NCBI GenBank assembly: GCA_963575745.1
Contig: CAUYUJ010015833.1
Location: 28,472-92,471, forward strand
Reading direction: 5' to 3'
Length of the DNA: 64,000 nt
DNA from: Prorocentrum cordatum
Taxonomy: Eukaryota > Sar > Dinophyceae > Prorocentrales > Prorocentraceae
In this document: positions 42,561-51,964 of the stretch, piece by piece
Numbering within the stretch: the stretch's first letter is position 1
How the letters are laid out: each line of letters begins with the position of its first letter
Notes under the pieces: generated by a model
Databases searched by the model: none
What the model saw: the letters and a program-made list of their open reading frames with translations, nothing else
What the model was told of the DNA's origin: nothing
Translations under genes and position numbers: made by a program

Positions 42561-44835
42561 GGGTGTCGCCACTTGCGCAGCGGAGGTGTCGTGGGCTCCT
42601 GGGAGACACAGCGGAGGTGCATCTTACGCAGATCACCATGCGATCTCGCCGTCCCCTGGGGGGCTGCGATCTGCGAGACTGTCGCCATTTTGGTGGGCTC
42701 CTGGGAGCCCCAGCGGAGGTGCGTCTTACGCAGATCACCATGCGATCTCGCCGTCCCTTGGGGGGCTGCGATCTGCGAAATGGTCGCCACTTTCGTGGGC
42801 TCCTAGGTGGCCCAGCGGAAGTGTGTCTTACGCAGATCACTGCGAGAACCTCGCCGTCCCTTGGGGGGCTGCGATCTGCGAAACGGTCGCCACTTTCGCG
42901 GGCTCCTGGGGCCCCCAGCGGAGGTGCGTCTTCCGCAGATCACTATGAGACCTCGCCGTCCCTTGGGGGGCTGCGATCTGCGGAATGGTCGCCACTTTCG
43001 TGGGCTCCTAGGTGGCCCAGCGGAAGTGTGTCTTACGCAGATCACCGCGGGAACCTCGCCGCCCCCTGGGGGGCTGCGATCTGCGAAGCTGTCACCACTG
43101 TCGTGGGCTCCTGGGAGCCCCAGCGGAGGTGCGTCTTGCGCAGATCACCCTGGAACCTCGCCGTCCCCTGGGGGGCTGCGATCTGCGGAATGGTCGCCAC
43201 TTTCGTGGGCTCCTAGGTGGCCCAGCGGAAGTGTGTCTTACGCAGATCACCGCGGGAACCTCGCCGCCCCCTGGGGGGCTGCGATCTGCGAAGCTGTCAC
43301 CACTGTCGTGGGCTCCTGGGAGCCCCAGCGGAGGTGCGTCTTGCGCAGATCACCCTGGAACCTCGCCGTCCCCTGGGGGGCTGCGATCTGCGAGACTGTC
43401 GCCATTTTGGTGGGCTCCTGGGAGCCCCAGCGGAGGTGCGTCTTACGCAGATCACCATGCGATCTCGCCGTCCCCTGGGGGGTGCGATCTGCGAAACTGG
43501 CGCCACGTTCGTGGGCTCTGGGGGGCCCAGCGGAGGTGCGTCTTACGCAGATCACTATGAAACCTCGCCGCTCCCTGGGGGGCAGCGACCTTCGAAACTG
43601 TCGCCACGTTCGTGGGCTCCTGTGGAGTTCAGCGGAGGTGCGTCTTACGCAGATCACCCTGGAACCTCGCCGTCTCCTGGGGGTCTGCGATCTGCGAGAC
43701 TGTCGCCACTTTGGTGGGCTCCTGGGAGCCCCAGCGGAGGTGCGTCTTACGCAGATCACCATGCGATCTCGCCGTCCCCTGGGGGTAGCGATCTGCGAAA
43801 CTGTCGCCACTTTGGTGGGCTCCTGGAGCCCCCAGCGGAGGTGCGTCTTACGCAAATCACTATGAAACCTCGCCGTCCCTTGGGGAGCTGCGATCTGCGA
43901 AACTGTCACCACTTTCGCGAGCGGCCCCCAGCGGAGGTGCGCCTTACGCAGATCACCATGGGACCTCGCCGTCCCCTGGGGGGCAACGATCTGCGAAACT
44001 CTCGCCGCGTTCGTGGGCTCCTGGGGGGCCCAGCGGAGGTGCGTCTTACGCAGATCACCACGAGACTCCTGGGTCGCAGCGATCTGCGAAACTGCCGCCA
44101 CTTTCGCGAGCTCCTGGGAGCCCCAGCGGAGGTGCGTCTTACGCAGATCAACGCGGGACCTCGGCGTCCAGTGTGGGGCTGCGATCTGCGAAACTGGCGC
44201 CACGTTCGAGGGCTTCTGGGGGGCCCAGCGGAGGTGCGTCTTACGCAGATCACCATGAAACCTCGCCGTCCCCTGAGGGGCAGCGATCCGCGAAGCTGTC
44301 GCCACCTTCGTGGGCTCCTGGGAGGCCCAACGGAGGTGCGTCATGCGCAGATCACTATGAGACCTCGCCGTCCCCTGGGGGGCTGCGACCTGCGAAGCTG
44401 TCGCTACTTTCGTGAGGTCCTGAGAGGCCCAGCGGAAATGCGTCTTGCGCAGATCAGACCCCGCCGTCCCCTGAGGGGCTGCGATCTGCGAAACTGCCGC
44501 CACTTCCGGGGGGGTCCTGGGAGCCCCAGCGGAGGTGCGTCTTACGCATATCACCACGAGACCTCACAGTCCCCTGGGGGGCTGCGATCCCCGAAACTGT
44601 CCCCACGCCGTCCCCTGGGGGGGCGCGATCTGCGAAACTGTCGCCACGTTCGTGGGCTCCTGGGAAAACCCCAGCGGAAGTGCGTCTTACGCAGATCACC
44701 GTGAAACCTCGCCGCCCCCTGGGAGGCTGCGATCTGCGAAACGGTCGCCACTTTCGTGGGCTCCTGGGAGGCTCAACGGAGGTGCGTCTTACGCAGATCA
44801 CCGCGAGTCCTCGCCGTCCCCTGGGGGGCTGGGTT
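42561..44835 (-). repeat. S102 satellite array R2 (about 22 units, opposite orientation)
   Basis: Same unit as R1, mostly with GGAGGTGCGTCTTACGCAGA. A local duplication of two units is visible at 43010-43215 against 43216-43420. Frames of up to 495 codons are open by the divisible-by-three effect. Confidence 0.93.
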
Positions 44836-45110
44836 GCGACGTTGGTGGGTCAGCGGCGCTGCTCCCACGAATCATGCCTCCCATCGTCTTTCCTCATTGT
44901 GTTTCCACACTCCCTCGTGGCCACCTTCCTGCCAACGATCTGACTCTTAAGAGCGACGCCGCATATGTGAACATGTGACTCTGGCCCGACGTTCTCTGGC
45001 GAATCGTTCAAGGGCACGGCGGATCCTTCAGTGCACGCTTTTGTATGGGGCTGGGGCGGTCCGATGTGTGGTCGCCTCATGTGTACAAAGGGTTGGGTAC
45101 GTCCCTGGGT
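44836..45110 (-). repeat. S102 leader R2
   Basis: Contains the CTGCCAACGATCTGACTCTT block shared with 42207-42360 and ends at GGTTGGGTACGTCCCTGG. After it, 45110-45428 shows no repeat and no gene. Confidence 0.75.
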
Positions 45111-45428
45111 ACACGTCGTTCATTTCTAATCGTGCTCATGTCTAATTGTGCTCGTTTCTGATTGTTCCTGGCCCCCTGGTGGCCAGGAAGAGGCCCAGGA
45201 TAGAATAAATTGAAATGAGAAGGGTCTTGGCCCCAACAAAAATCAAAGAACGTTCGAATACTTAGAAATGAGCCATGTGTCGTTTTCTATTTCGGGCAAC
45301 GGTCGTTACCACGGGAGAGGGGGGTTGGGCCCCGGGGCGGGGTGAGCACGCGAGAGCCGCAGCACACCTGTGCGGAACACAGCATGCCTGCGAGCACCAG
45401 CATGGGGGTTGTCTGGTATGTTCGGCTG

Positions 45429-45599
45429 CACGTAAGAGTGACCCTGGGCAAGAGTGACCTGTGGTGCGCGGCTTTTGGGGGGCCGCGGGGGGACCAAACC
45501 TGGGCGCGCAAGCCACTGCTCCTGCTTCGTTTTCAGCCATCTGGGGACCCATCTGTGCCCGCACCAAAAGTCACTCCGGCGAAAGGTCACTCTTACGTG
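45429..45599. mobile_element. Foldback/MITE-like element, about 42-bp terminal inverted repeats
   Basis: 171 bp. Left arm CACGTAAGAGTGACCCTGGG then CAAGAGTGACC. The right arm reversed reads CACGTAAGAGTGACCTTTCG then CCGGAGTGAC, with GGTGCG shared further in. No convincing target-site duplication. It has no coding capacity, so movement would need an enzyme from elsewhere. Confidence 0.6.
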
Positions 45600-45712
45600 T
45601 AGTCGATGTGTGGTTGTGGTCGTCCGTGCGGGTGGGGGGGTCCCGGCCATCCCCCGCACGTGCGATCGTCACCGTGACCCGGGTCGGGGAGAGGCCCTGG
45701 AAACGGCCGCTA

Positions 45713-45884
45713 CAGTCAACCCGTACAGTAAGGATGCGCGCGAAGGATGCAAGGGCCTTGGACGCCCATTTCGAAGCTCTTCGAGCGGGGCGCGGCCAGC
45801 GAAAATGGCCAAGGATGGACCGAGGAGGCAAGGATGCAAGGGTACCCTTGGGAAGGTTGCCCATCCTTACTATGCGGGTTGACT
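45713..45884. mobile_element. Tc1/mariner-type MITE with TA duplication
   Basis: About 172 bp. Inverted ends TACAGTCAACCCGTACAGTA and, reversed from the right, TACAGTCAACCCGCATAGTA, both followed by AGGATG. The outer TA on each side fits a TA target-site duplication and the CAGT start fits the Tc1/mariner superfamily. Non-autonomous, no open frame. Confidence 0.7.
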
Positions 45885-45889
45885 GTACG

Positions 45890-46969
45890 CGCCAGGGGAT
45901 AAAAAGAGTAATCTCTTCCACACGGGTTGATACAGAAAGTAGATACCCTGCGAACGAAATCCACAAATCCTGAGCCCGGCGAGAGTGCCATGCACAAGAG
46001 GGACAGGAAGGCTCCATGAGCCGGTGGTGCGCTGAACGCCGCAAGCGAGCTCCACGCACATGAAAAACGTGAAAACATATGCTGGCGTCATCCCTCCCTC
46101 CCTCCATCCCTCCCTCCCTCCCTACTCTCTCCTCCCGCGCCTTCTCAGGGCGCTGCGTTGGCGTGCAGATCACCGTGTTGTTGTGTTCTCTGTCGTCCGT
46201 CGTCCGTGTCGTCGTGGGGACGAAGATCCTTGTCTCAGGCACCGGGGACCGCACACGCTCGCGGATACGACTGTCGGTTTAGCAGTCAGCTTACGCCATC
46301 CTGGCCTTGACGAGCAACAGAGACATGCTCATGCCCTCTCTCAAAATGGGTCGCTTTATGCCCTCCGCTGTCTCGTCTGCGTGGTGTCTCGGGGCCGAAG
46401 GTATCTGCTTTGTCTCAGGCATGTGTCGTAAGTTCGAGACTTGCCACCTTTCTTGTGTTTCGATCGTGGGCGCTGCGCAAAATATCGCACCAGGACCGCC
46501 CCTTGCTGCCTTCCTGTCTTGCACCGCTAGCTGGCCACTGAGCTGTTGTTACTGTGCGCTGTGCTGCACTTGGTGTCCATGCTGGACTTGGCTGAATATT
46601 CTGCTAGTGGCAGCGCCGTCTTTTGCTGAGAGGCTCTCGGCTTCATCAGCGTCGCAATCCAAAACGTCCCTCCACCTCCCTTGCCATGAGAGGGCAGGGC
46701 CCCGGGGGAACGGATCCTGGACCTCGGGGCTTTTCCAAAACCTGCGTTTTCCTTGCGAATTGCTCTTTGATGGTGTATTGGGACCTGGGGGGGGCTCCGA
46801 ACGCTTGCAATTCGCCTGGCGAGTGACTCGACCCTGTGTGAGGTCGTGGGGCGCCGGCCAGGCGAGCCCGCCCTGTCTGGGCCAGAGGCGGAGCTCCCTG
46901 GGGGGGCACGATCCGAAGACAGGGGCTGCGCCGAATTGGGCGGAGCGAGCCCATGCGAGCTCACCCTCT
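45890..46969. other. Region without recognised gene
   Basis: Mixed single-copy-looking sequence. A 221-codon plus frame (46307-46972) and a 182-codon minus frame overlap it. Neither shows a domain, and the plus frame is a Cys/Ser/Leu mixture without conserved spacing. It could contain short exons of an unrecognised gene, but I cannot support one. Confidence 0.4.
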
Positions 46970-47143
46970 TAGGGCGACGAGATCTATACATATCCACTGC
47001 TCCCTGGCCAGGCCCATCCTCAACCCCGCAGCGGTGTATACGCCACGCCCTCCTGGCTTGGCCAGGAGGGCGCATACACAGCTCCTGGGTTCAAGATGGG
47101 CATGGTCAGGGAGCAGTGGATATGTATAGATTTCGTCGCCCGA
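46970..47143. mobile_element. Foldback/MITE element with about 85-bp arms and CCTCT duplication
   Basis: 174 bp almost entirely palindromic. Left TAGGGCGACGAGATCTATAC, then ATATCCACTGCTCCCTG. Right, reversed, TCGGGCGACGAAATCTATAC, then ATATCCACTGCTCCCTG; the arms meet near CCTCCTGGC/TTGGCCAGG. CCTCT flanks both sides (46965-46969, 47144-47148). The RNA would form one long hairpin. Confidence 0.75.
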
Positions 47144-47148
47144 CCTCT

Positions 47149-47370
47149 GGGGGCGTCGGTGGAGCCCCCCACGGGGCACGAGACGTGCGAGTGGTGCACC
47201 GGATGGGGAGGGGCAGCGCCGTGCGGACGCACCCACGGGGGCCGCAGACGGAGCATGTGAGGCAAGAGGAGAGAGGGGGAAGGAGAGGAGGAGGAGAAGG
47301 GGGAGGAAGTGATGACAGGAGGGGGAGGAGGACGAGGACAAGCATAAACCCAAGACTCACTAACGATCTT
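47149..47370. other. Worn R90-like unit and GAGG-rich tract, no gene
   Basis: GGTGGAGCCCCCCACGGGGC, then a CGTGCGAGTGGTGCACCGGA stretch, resembles one R90 unit. A purine-rich GGAGGAGGAGAAGGGGGAGG stretch follows. Confidence 0.5.
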
Positions 47371-47469
47371 GCAGTAAACCCTCCCTGCAAGTTCCCTCTT
47401 CCTATGCCCCATACAAGGGTACACCTTCACAAAGGGGAGTATAGTAAATGCCACGGTGGAAGGCAATCG

Positions 47470-47665
47470 CTTGAGAGTCCGGAAGTGTGCCAGAATACCA
47501 TTCCTGGAACTTCAACACGCGAATCACCATTATTTCTGCGTCTTGACGACCCTGAATCGTGGCAGAACGCTATCCCTGGGACTTCAACACCCCGAATCAA
47601 CGTGATTTTTGCTCCCTGACAACCCGACATCGTGCCAAAACGCAATTTCTGGGAGGTTAGCCATG
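47470..47665 (+). repeat. About 72-bp repeat, three units
   Basis: Units anchored by GTGCCAGAATACCATTCCTG, GTGGCAGAACGCTATCCCTG and GTGCCAAAACGCAATTTCTG. Each of the first two is followed by GACTTCAACAC or AACTTCAACAC. Confidence 0.65.
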
Positions 47666-47689
47666 CTATTCCTTCTTACGGCTGCAATA

Positions 47690-48115
47690 TGTTAAGACGA
47701 ATGCGCGCGGCGCTAAAGCGAGAACCACATTTTGAAAATGAGCCGCCCTCCATCCGCGAAGCCCTTGCACATCTTGAAAATGAATGTACGCGGCGCTAAC
47801 TCGAGAGCCACATTTTGAAAGCGGGCCACCCTTTATCCGTGAAGCTCCGGTACTTTGCTAAGACGATTGCGCGTGGCGCTGAGGCGAGAACCACATTTTG
47901 AAACTGGGCCGCCCTCTATTCGTGAAACTCCGGCAAATGTTCAAGACGAGTGTGCGCGGCGCCGAGGCGAAAACCACATTTTGAAAGCGGGCCGCCCTCC
48001 ATCCGTAAAACTCTGGCAAAATTGCAAAACGAATGTGCACGACGCTGAGGCGACAACCACCTTTTTGAAACTGGGCCTCCCTCCATCCGAGAAGCTCTTG
48101 CACTTTTCAAGCTTC
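47690..48115 (+). repeat. 83-bp tandem repeat, about five units
   Basis: Units with GCGCGGCGCTAAAGCGAGAA, a CCACATTTTGAAA box and GGGCCGCCCTCCATCCGTGA. The CCACATTTTGAAA boxes are spaced about 83 bp. No gene follows up to 48550. Confidence 0.85.
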
Positions 48116-48554
48116 AGGATCATCATTTGTGGAGAATTCTCGAGCGAAGCGCCCAGCCCACTCTTCGACCCGCCTCGGGGTGCGACAGGGAATAATTATT
48201 TGTAAGGAAAAGGAATGGCGGAGGAGGTGAGGCGGCGTGGGGCGAGGTGGGGCGTGGCGCGGCGGAGCCAAAACGAGGCCCAACGGGAAGCCTCAGGTGA
48301 GCGACGAAAACGAGCGGCTTGATGGCACTACTCGTGACCTTAAGCCGCGGCTTGCGCAGGCCGTAAGCGCGACACGCCGCATTGGAAACGAGGGGGGCGC
48401 TTACGCGCGACCTCACGCGGGCACCTTCGCGCCAATGCCGGTGAAGACGACACCGTTTTTCTCCGTCGCTAAAAAAGCGATATCTCCCCCTCTTCCCCGA
48501 AATGCCCCCCCTCGTCGCCGGCGCCGTCACTGGTGCGCGCCCGATGGCTCATTC

Positions 48555-48705
48555 TGATGGGCCTGTTTTCCACCACCACCACCGTAAGCTGGAGGGGGGA
48601 AGGAGGAGGATGAGGAGGAGGAGGAGGAGGAGGTGGAGGAGGAGGAGGAGGAGGACCCCCTCCCCCTCCAACTTATGGTGGTGGTGGTGGAAACCAGGCC
48701 CATCA
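48555..48705. mobile_element. MITE with about 45-bp inverted ends and CATTC duplication
   Basis: 151 bp. Left TGATGGGCCTGTTTTCCACC, then ACCACCACCGTAAGCTGGAG. Right, reversed, TGATGGGCCTGGTTTCCACC, then ACCACCACCATAAGTTGGAG. Perfect 5-bp CATTC copies flank it (48550-48554, 48706-48710). The interior is a GGAGGA microsatellite. Non-autonomous. Confidence 0.78.
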
Positions 48706-48710
48706 CATTC

Positions 48711-49237
48711 GTGGAGTCCGAAGGGGGGGGGGCCGAGGTCGTGCAGCATCCGCAGCCGTGCCACGAGCCACCGACACGGCTGGATGGCGCGGGCCCCCAC
48801 CTCGCCAACGCTCTGGCGGCGCGCACGGGGACGCGAGAGGGGTGGCGGCCCGGCCTGCTCTGGCCACCGACACGGCTGGGTGGCGCGAGAGGGGTGGCGG
48901 CCTTCTGATGACGGAGGGGGGGCTTCTACGAAGGCGGGATGTCTTCTTGGAAGCTCTCCCAGCCTCCGAGGGGCCCTCTTCGAGGCACCCCGGCCCACCT
49001 CTGCCCGCTCTGGGAGGGGCTTGACGCATACACCAAGTCGTCTGGTCGGCCAGGGAGCTCAGTGTGTAGACGCCCCAGCTTCCGTGGGGCGCTGGAGTGC
49101 TCATACACAAAATTCCTTCGCCGAACTACTTGGCTCCCTGGCAGGCCTAGCGATCCGATGTATACGGCGAGGCCCTCCGACGCTCGACAGCCCCACCCCC
49201 GGCCCAGGCCCAAGCAGACACATGGTCACGCGGCAGA
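48711..49237. other. No recognised gene
   Basis: GC-rich sequence with two imperfect copies of GCCACCGACACGGCTGG (about 48766 and 48863). Open frames occur on both strands but lack domains. It probably includes the 3' untranslated or downstream region of the EF-hand gene. Confidence 0.4.
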
Positions 49238-49240
49238 CTT

Positions 49241-49843
49241 TCACACGTTCAGCTGGGCCACGGGGGTGGCGGAACGCGCGGGACCGGCATCGTCCGTACC
49301 AGGATGCAGAGAGGGCTCCGTCTTCTCCAGGGCGTCCAGATGGTTCAACGTGTCCATCATGCTCACCATGTTATGCATGATCCATTCGCACTGGTACTGC
49401 AACTTCATGACGTCTATGGTCTTGGCCTCACCCTTCAGCCGGAAGCAGCCGAGTAAGAATTCATCCACGTTGATGAAGCCTTTCCGGTCGCGGTCCAGCA
49501 GCAGGAATAGCGTGCGCACGTCTGTCACATCCAGATCCAGCGCGTGGAAGCTGCTCACCAAGCAGTTGTTCACGTCGAGCAGTGCCTGGTGCATACTCTC
49601 AAAGGTCACAGTGCCGTCGCCATCTGGATCTAGCTCGTCGAAGAGCTCGTGCAACCTCTTGATACTTGTGAGCCTCTTGTCGGTGGCGTCCTGCTCCTGC
49701 GAGGCCTTGTCGTTTCGCGCCCAGTGGTTGGCGATCTCCACGAAAAACCGCCAGCTCCATCGTAAAGCGCCAGGCTGTGAGGATCCCTGCTGGACAGCTG
49801 TCTTGCTGATGTCTCCTGCCGTTGGTCCTGTTCGCTCCATCTC
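49241..49843 (-). CDS. EF-hand C-terminal exon, probably of a voltage-gated cation channel
   Basis: About 200 codons ending in a TGA at 49241. A Ser/Gln-rich start leads to a helix and EF-hand 1 (HELFDELDPDGDGTVTFES; loop residues 71-82, with Ser instead of Glu at position 12). EF-hand 2 follows (LFLLLDRDRKGFINVDEF; loop 116-127, Asp/Asp/Gly/Ile/Glu in place, Lys at position 5), then GCFRLKGEAKTIDVMKLQYQ. The LDLDV...RLFxLLD...EEF...GCxRLKG...AK.ID arrangement is one I know from the cytosolic tail of dinoflagellate four-segment-type cation channels, where calcium would modulate gating; that identity is inferred, since no membrane segments lie in this exon. Upstream, TTTGTTTTCAG stands directly before GAGATGGAG, a good 3' splice site (exon start 49843), so the first Met is probably internal. 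The rest of the gene is not identified. Confidence 0.75.
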   Translation of the reverse strand, partial: EMERTGPTAGDISKTAVQQGSSQPGALRWSWRFFVEIANHWARNDKASQEQDATDKRLTSIKRLHELFDELDPDGDGTVTFESMHQALLDVNNCLVSSFHALDLDVTDVRTLFLLLDRDRKGFINVDEFLLGCFRLKGEAKTIDVMKLQYQCEWIMHNMVSMMDTLNHLDALEKTEPSLHPGTDDAGPARSATPVAQLNV

Positions 49844-51180
49844 CTGAAAACAAATCTCTGATTACTAATGAGATGCCCCAGCTTCCTTCCTCCCGCCATC
49901 ACGCCTCCTCACTCCCGCCTCCTTACTCGCACTTCCTACTCCAACTCGCCCATAGTCAGTCCAACTCGTGTACTGACGCATTCATACTCGGACCCGCTCA
50001 TACCCAGACCCACTTATAATCATTATCACTCCCACTACGAGTGACTCACATTCAGCGGTGCTCTGGCTCTTATGCGTTCACACGCATGCTCAATCATATC
50101 CAGTCTTGCGCGAATTCAATGTATGTCGTGTTCAAGTTCGCTCAAACTCAATCGAATTCACGGCTACTCCGACTGACTCACACGCATCATCGCTCCCAAT
50201 CATACGAATTAACACCCTGTATCACTCATGAGTAGACTCACTCACACTCGGATTCACTCGCAATCACACTCATCAACATTCAAGCGTGCTAACTTCTCTT
50301 CGTAACCCCCTGATCCCCGATATGAAACAAACATCGCAATCGAAACTTCCGGGTAGAAGCCGCCAGGAAGTATGACACTGGCCCCATCGCGTCCGCATGT
50401 GTTGGACATCTGAACTAGAATGGCCGTTGGCGGTGGCAGTTGCGCATGCTTTGAGAACTCCATGTCCGTTGCCATGTATGAGGCATCGCGCTCCTTCGTA
50501 GACGTTCGCTGATCACGCCCCCACGACCACCGCGATGAAGCGAGCATCGCCCTCGCGCTCCTGACTTGCCAGCTGCCTCCCTGGCGCCTCTTTGTCTGCT
50601 CATTGGCTACTTATTGGGCGGCCTCTTTGGCTGCATCTCAGGCTGCATTCCCCACCCAAACGAGCGAATCAGATGCCTCCGATCGGGTTACACGACGCTC
50701 CAAGCACATATCCCTGCCTCTCCCTCCACCTTTCCGCCCTCGTCCTCCTTCGGCCAATCCAGCTTCTTATTCTCTGGGAGGGGCGGCTTTCAAGTTGCAA
50801 GCGCGTGCGGGCCGCCTACGTCGCGGCGAGTTCGAACGAGTAGGGGTCCTACGAATATGTCGGGAAGAACAACTGGGGGCACGGCGCCCCGCGCGGAGCG
50901 ACTCTGAAAACACGGGCGGGCCCTGACAGCGCAGGCCGAAAAACCATCCAAAAAAATATCTGCCAATGGGGCACGATAGCGGCCCGGCGGATTGGTGCAC
51001 CCATGTTGGCCAAATGTTAGGGGAATAAGCAAAAACAAACATATACAAATCGAAAGCGCACTGACCCGCAGGCACCAATGCTGATACCACAGTGCAAACG
51101 ACAGACGAGGAAGAGGAGGAGAGCACTGGGCCAAGGAGGCAAAGAATTAGACCGACCCGGCCCTAATTCGATACCTGAGA
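49844..51180 (-). other. Probable intron/intergenic region; CTCA-rich at 49900-50280
   Basis: Begins at the inferred 3' splice site. The first 440 bases (plus strand) are enriched in short ACTC/CACTC/CATACTC words, a degenerate low-complexity tract. The remainder to 51180 has short open frames on both strands with no domain. Upstream exons of the EF-hand gene could lie here but cannot be recognised. Confidence 0.45.
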
Positions 51181-51348
51181 AGATCCCTCCGTCCCCACGC
51201 GCCTGCCCCGCCCAGCGGGGTCCTCCTTCAGCTGGCCGCACAGCGACGGCTCGAGAGCAGGCCACATCCTAATGTTGCCCTGTAGACGAGCCTTAGCCAT
51301 GGAGAGCACAGGGATGTTCTTCTGGGCCAGTGCAAGCTCCTTCCTATC
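51181..51348 (-). CDS. Candidate internal exon, unknown protein
   Basis: On the minus strand ATGATAG at the left edge could be a 3' splice site and TCTCAG followed by GTATCG a 5' splice site. The enclosed frame reads KELALAQKNIPVLSMAKAR, then LQGNIRMWPALEPSLCGQL, then KEDPAGRGRRVGTEGSSQ: a well-balanced, non-repetitive composition unlike the surrounding frames. I do not recognise the family. It lies on the same strand as the EF-hand exon, about 1.3 kb upstream, but nothing links the two. It may be chance. Confidence 0.3.
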
Positions 51349-51429
51349 ATGATACAAGGAGCACAGGCATTCGATATACACATGAGGAGGAGCAGGAGGA
51401 GAAGGAGGAGGAGGATGACGAAGAAGAGG

Positions 51430-51465
51430 TCCGTAGCCATTTTGGCTCAAGCCATTTTGGCTCAA
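51430..51465 (+). other. Dinoflagellate spliced leader plus relict spliced leader
   Basis: 51430-51451 matches the 22-nt dinoflagellate spliced leader (starts TCCGTAGCC, ends GGCTCAAG). It is followed immediately by 51452-51465, CCATTTTGGCTCAA, the last part of a second leader with T replacing the final G. Tandem leader plus leader truncated at the internal AG is the known signature of mRNA that was trans-spliced, reverse-transcribed into the genome, transcribed and trans-spliced again, then retroposed again. Confidence 0.9.
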
Positions 51466-51606
51466 TCCTTGGACCCGAGCGGGCTTGGGGCGATGCGTGT
51501 CGCCCTTAGGTGGGCAGTCCGCGCACCGTACGAGATACTTCCAACGCTCACTCATTGCATTATTTCCCCATCGCTCGTCTCCTCTCACTTCAATCCTAAA
51601 TAATAT
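51430..51606 (+). pseudogene. Retroposed, trans-spliced cDNA fragment
   Basis: Sequence directly downstream of the tandem leaders should be the 5' end of the source mRNA. A short frame starts at ATG 51494, MRVALRWAVRAPYEILPTL, and stops after 36 codons (51604). I do not recognise it. No poly(A) tail or target-site duplication is visible, so the 3' end of the insert is not defined. It is probably a truncated retrocopy. Confidence 0.55.
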
Positions 51607-51869
51607 TGCGTTGAGGCCAAGATGGGCAGCAGATATTGTTCTTATCAGCAGCGTCGCACTTGACTTAAAAAGGCGCGGAAGAGACAATACAGAGTATGGA
51701 AAGGCGCTATATGATCGGATTATCAGTACGAGCGCATCGTACGTGCTTGTCTTACAACGATCTGGGGCGACTACTTACATCTATCGACATCGGCCGCAAC
51801 ACTCAGCTTACTTCAAAAACTGGTGATATCGATTGGCACGGCATTGGTACTTAGAATCCGCATACTCAC

Positions 51870-51964
51870 CGACCAGCAGGCCAACAAACTCGGCAGCAGA
51901 CAACACCGCAGCACACCCAGCAGACCACCCAACAGACCACTAGAAGACCGCCAGCAAACCACCT
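51870..51964 (+). repeat. ACCAGCAG(A/G)CC repeats, left edge
   Basis: GACCAGCAGGCCAACAAACT and CAGCAGACCACCCAACAGAC-type sequence. The same family fills 54680-55480, so the two arrays bracket the Thr-codon region. Confidence 0.7.

Noticed and set aside
46307-46972. 221-codon plus-strand frame
   Set aside because: No domain, unusual composition, and overlaps an equally long minus frame; it ends at the foldback element.
51163-51687. 174-codon minus frame taken as one gene
   Set aside because: Its middle runs through a GGAGGA microsatellite and through the spliced leader on the other strand; only the 51181-51348 part has balanced composition and is kept as a candidate exon.
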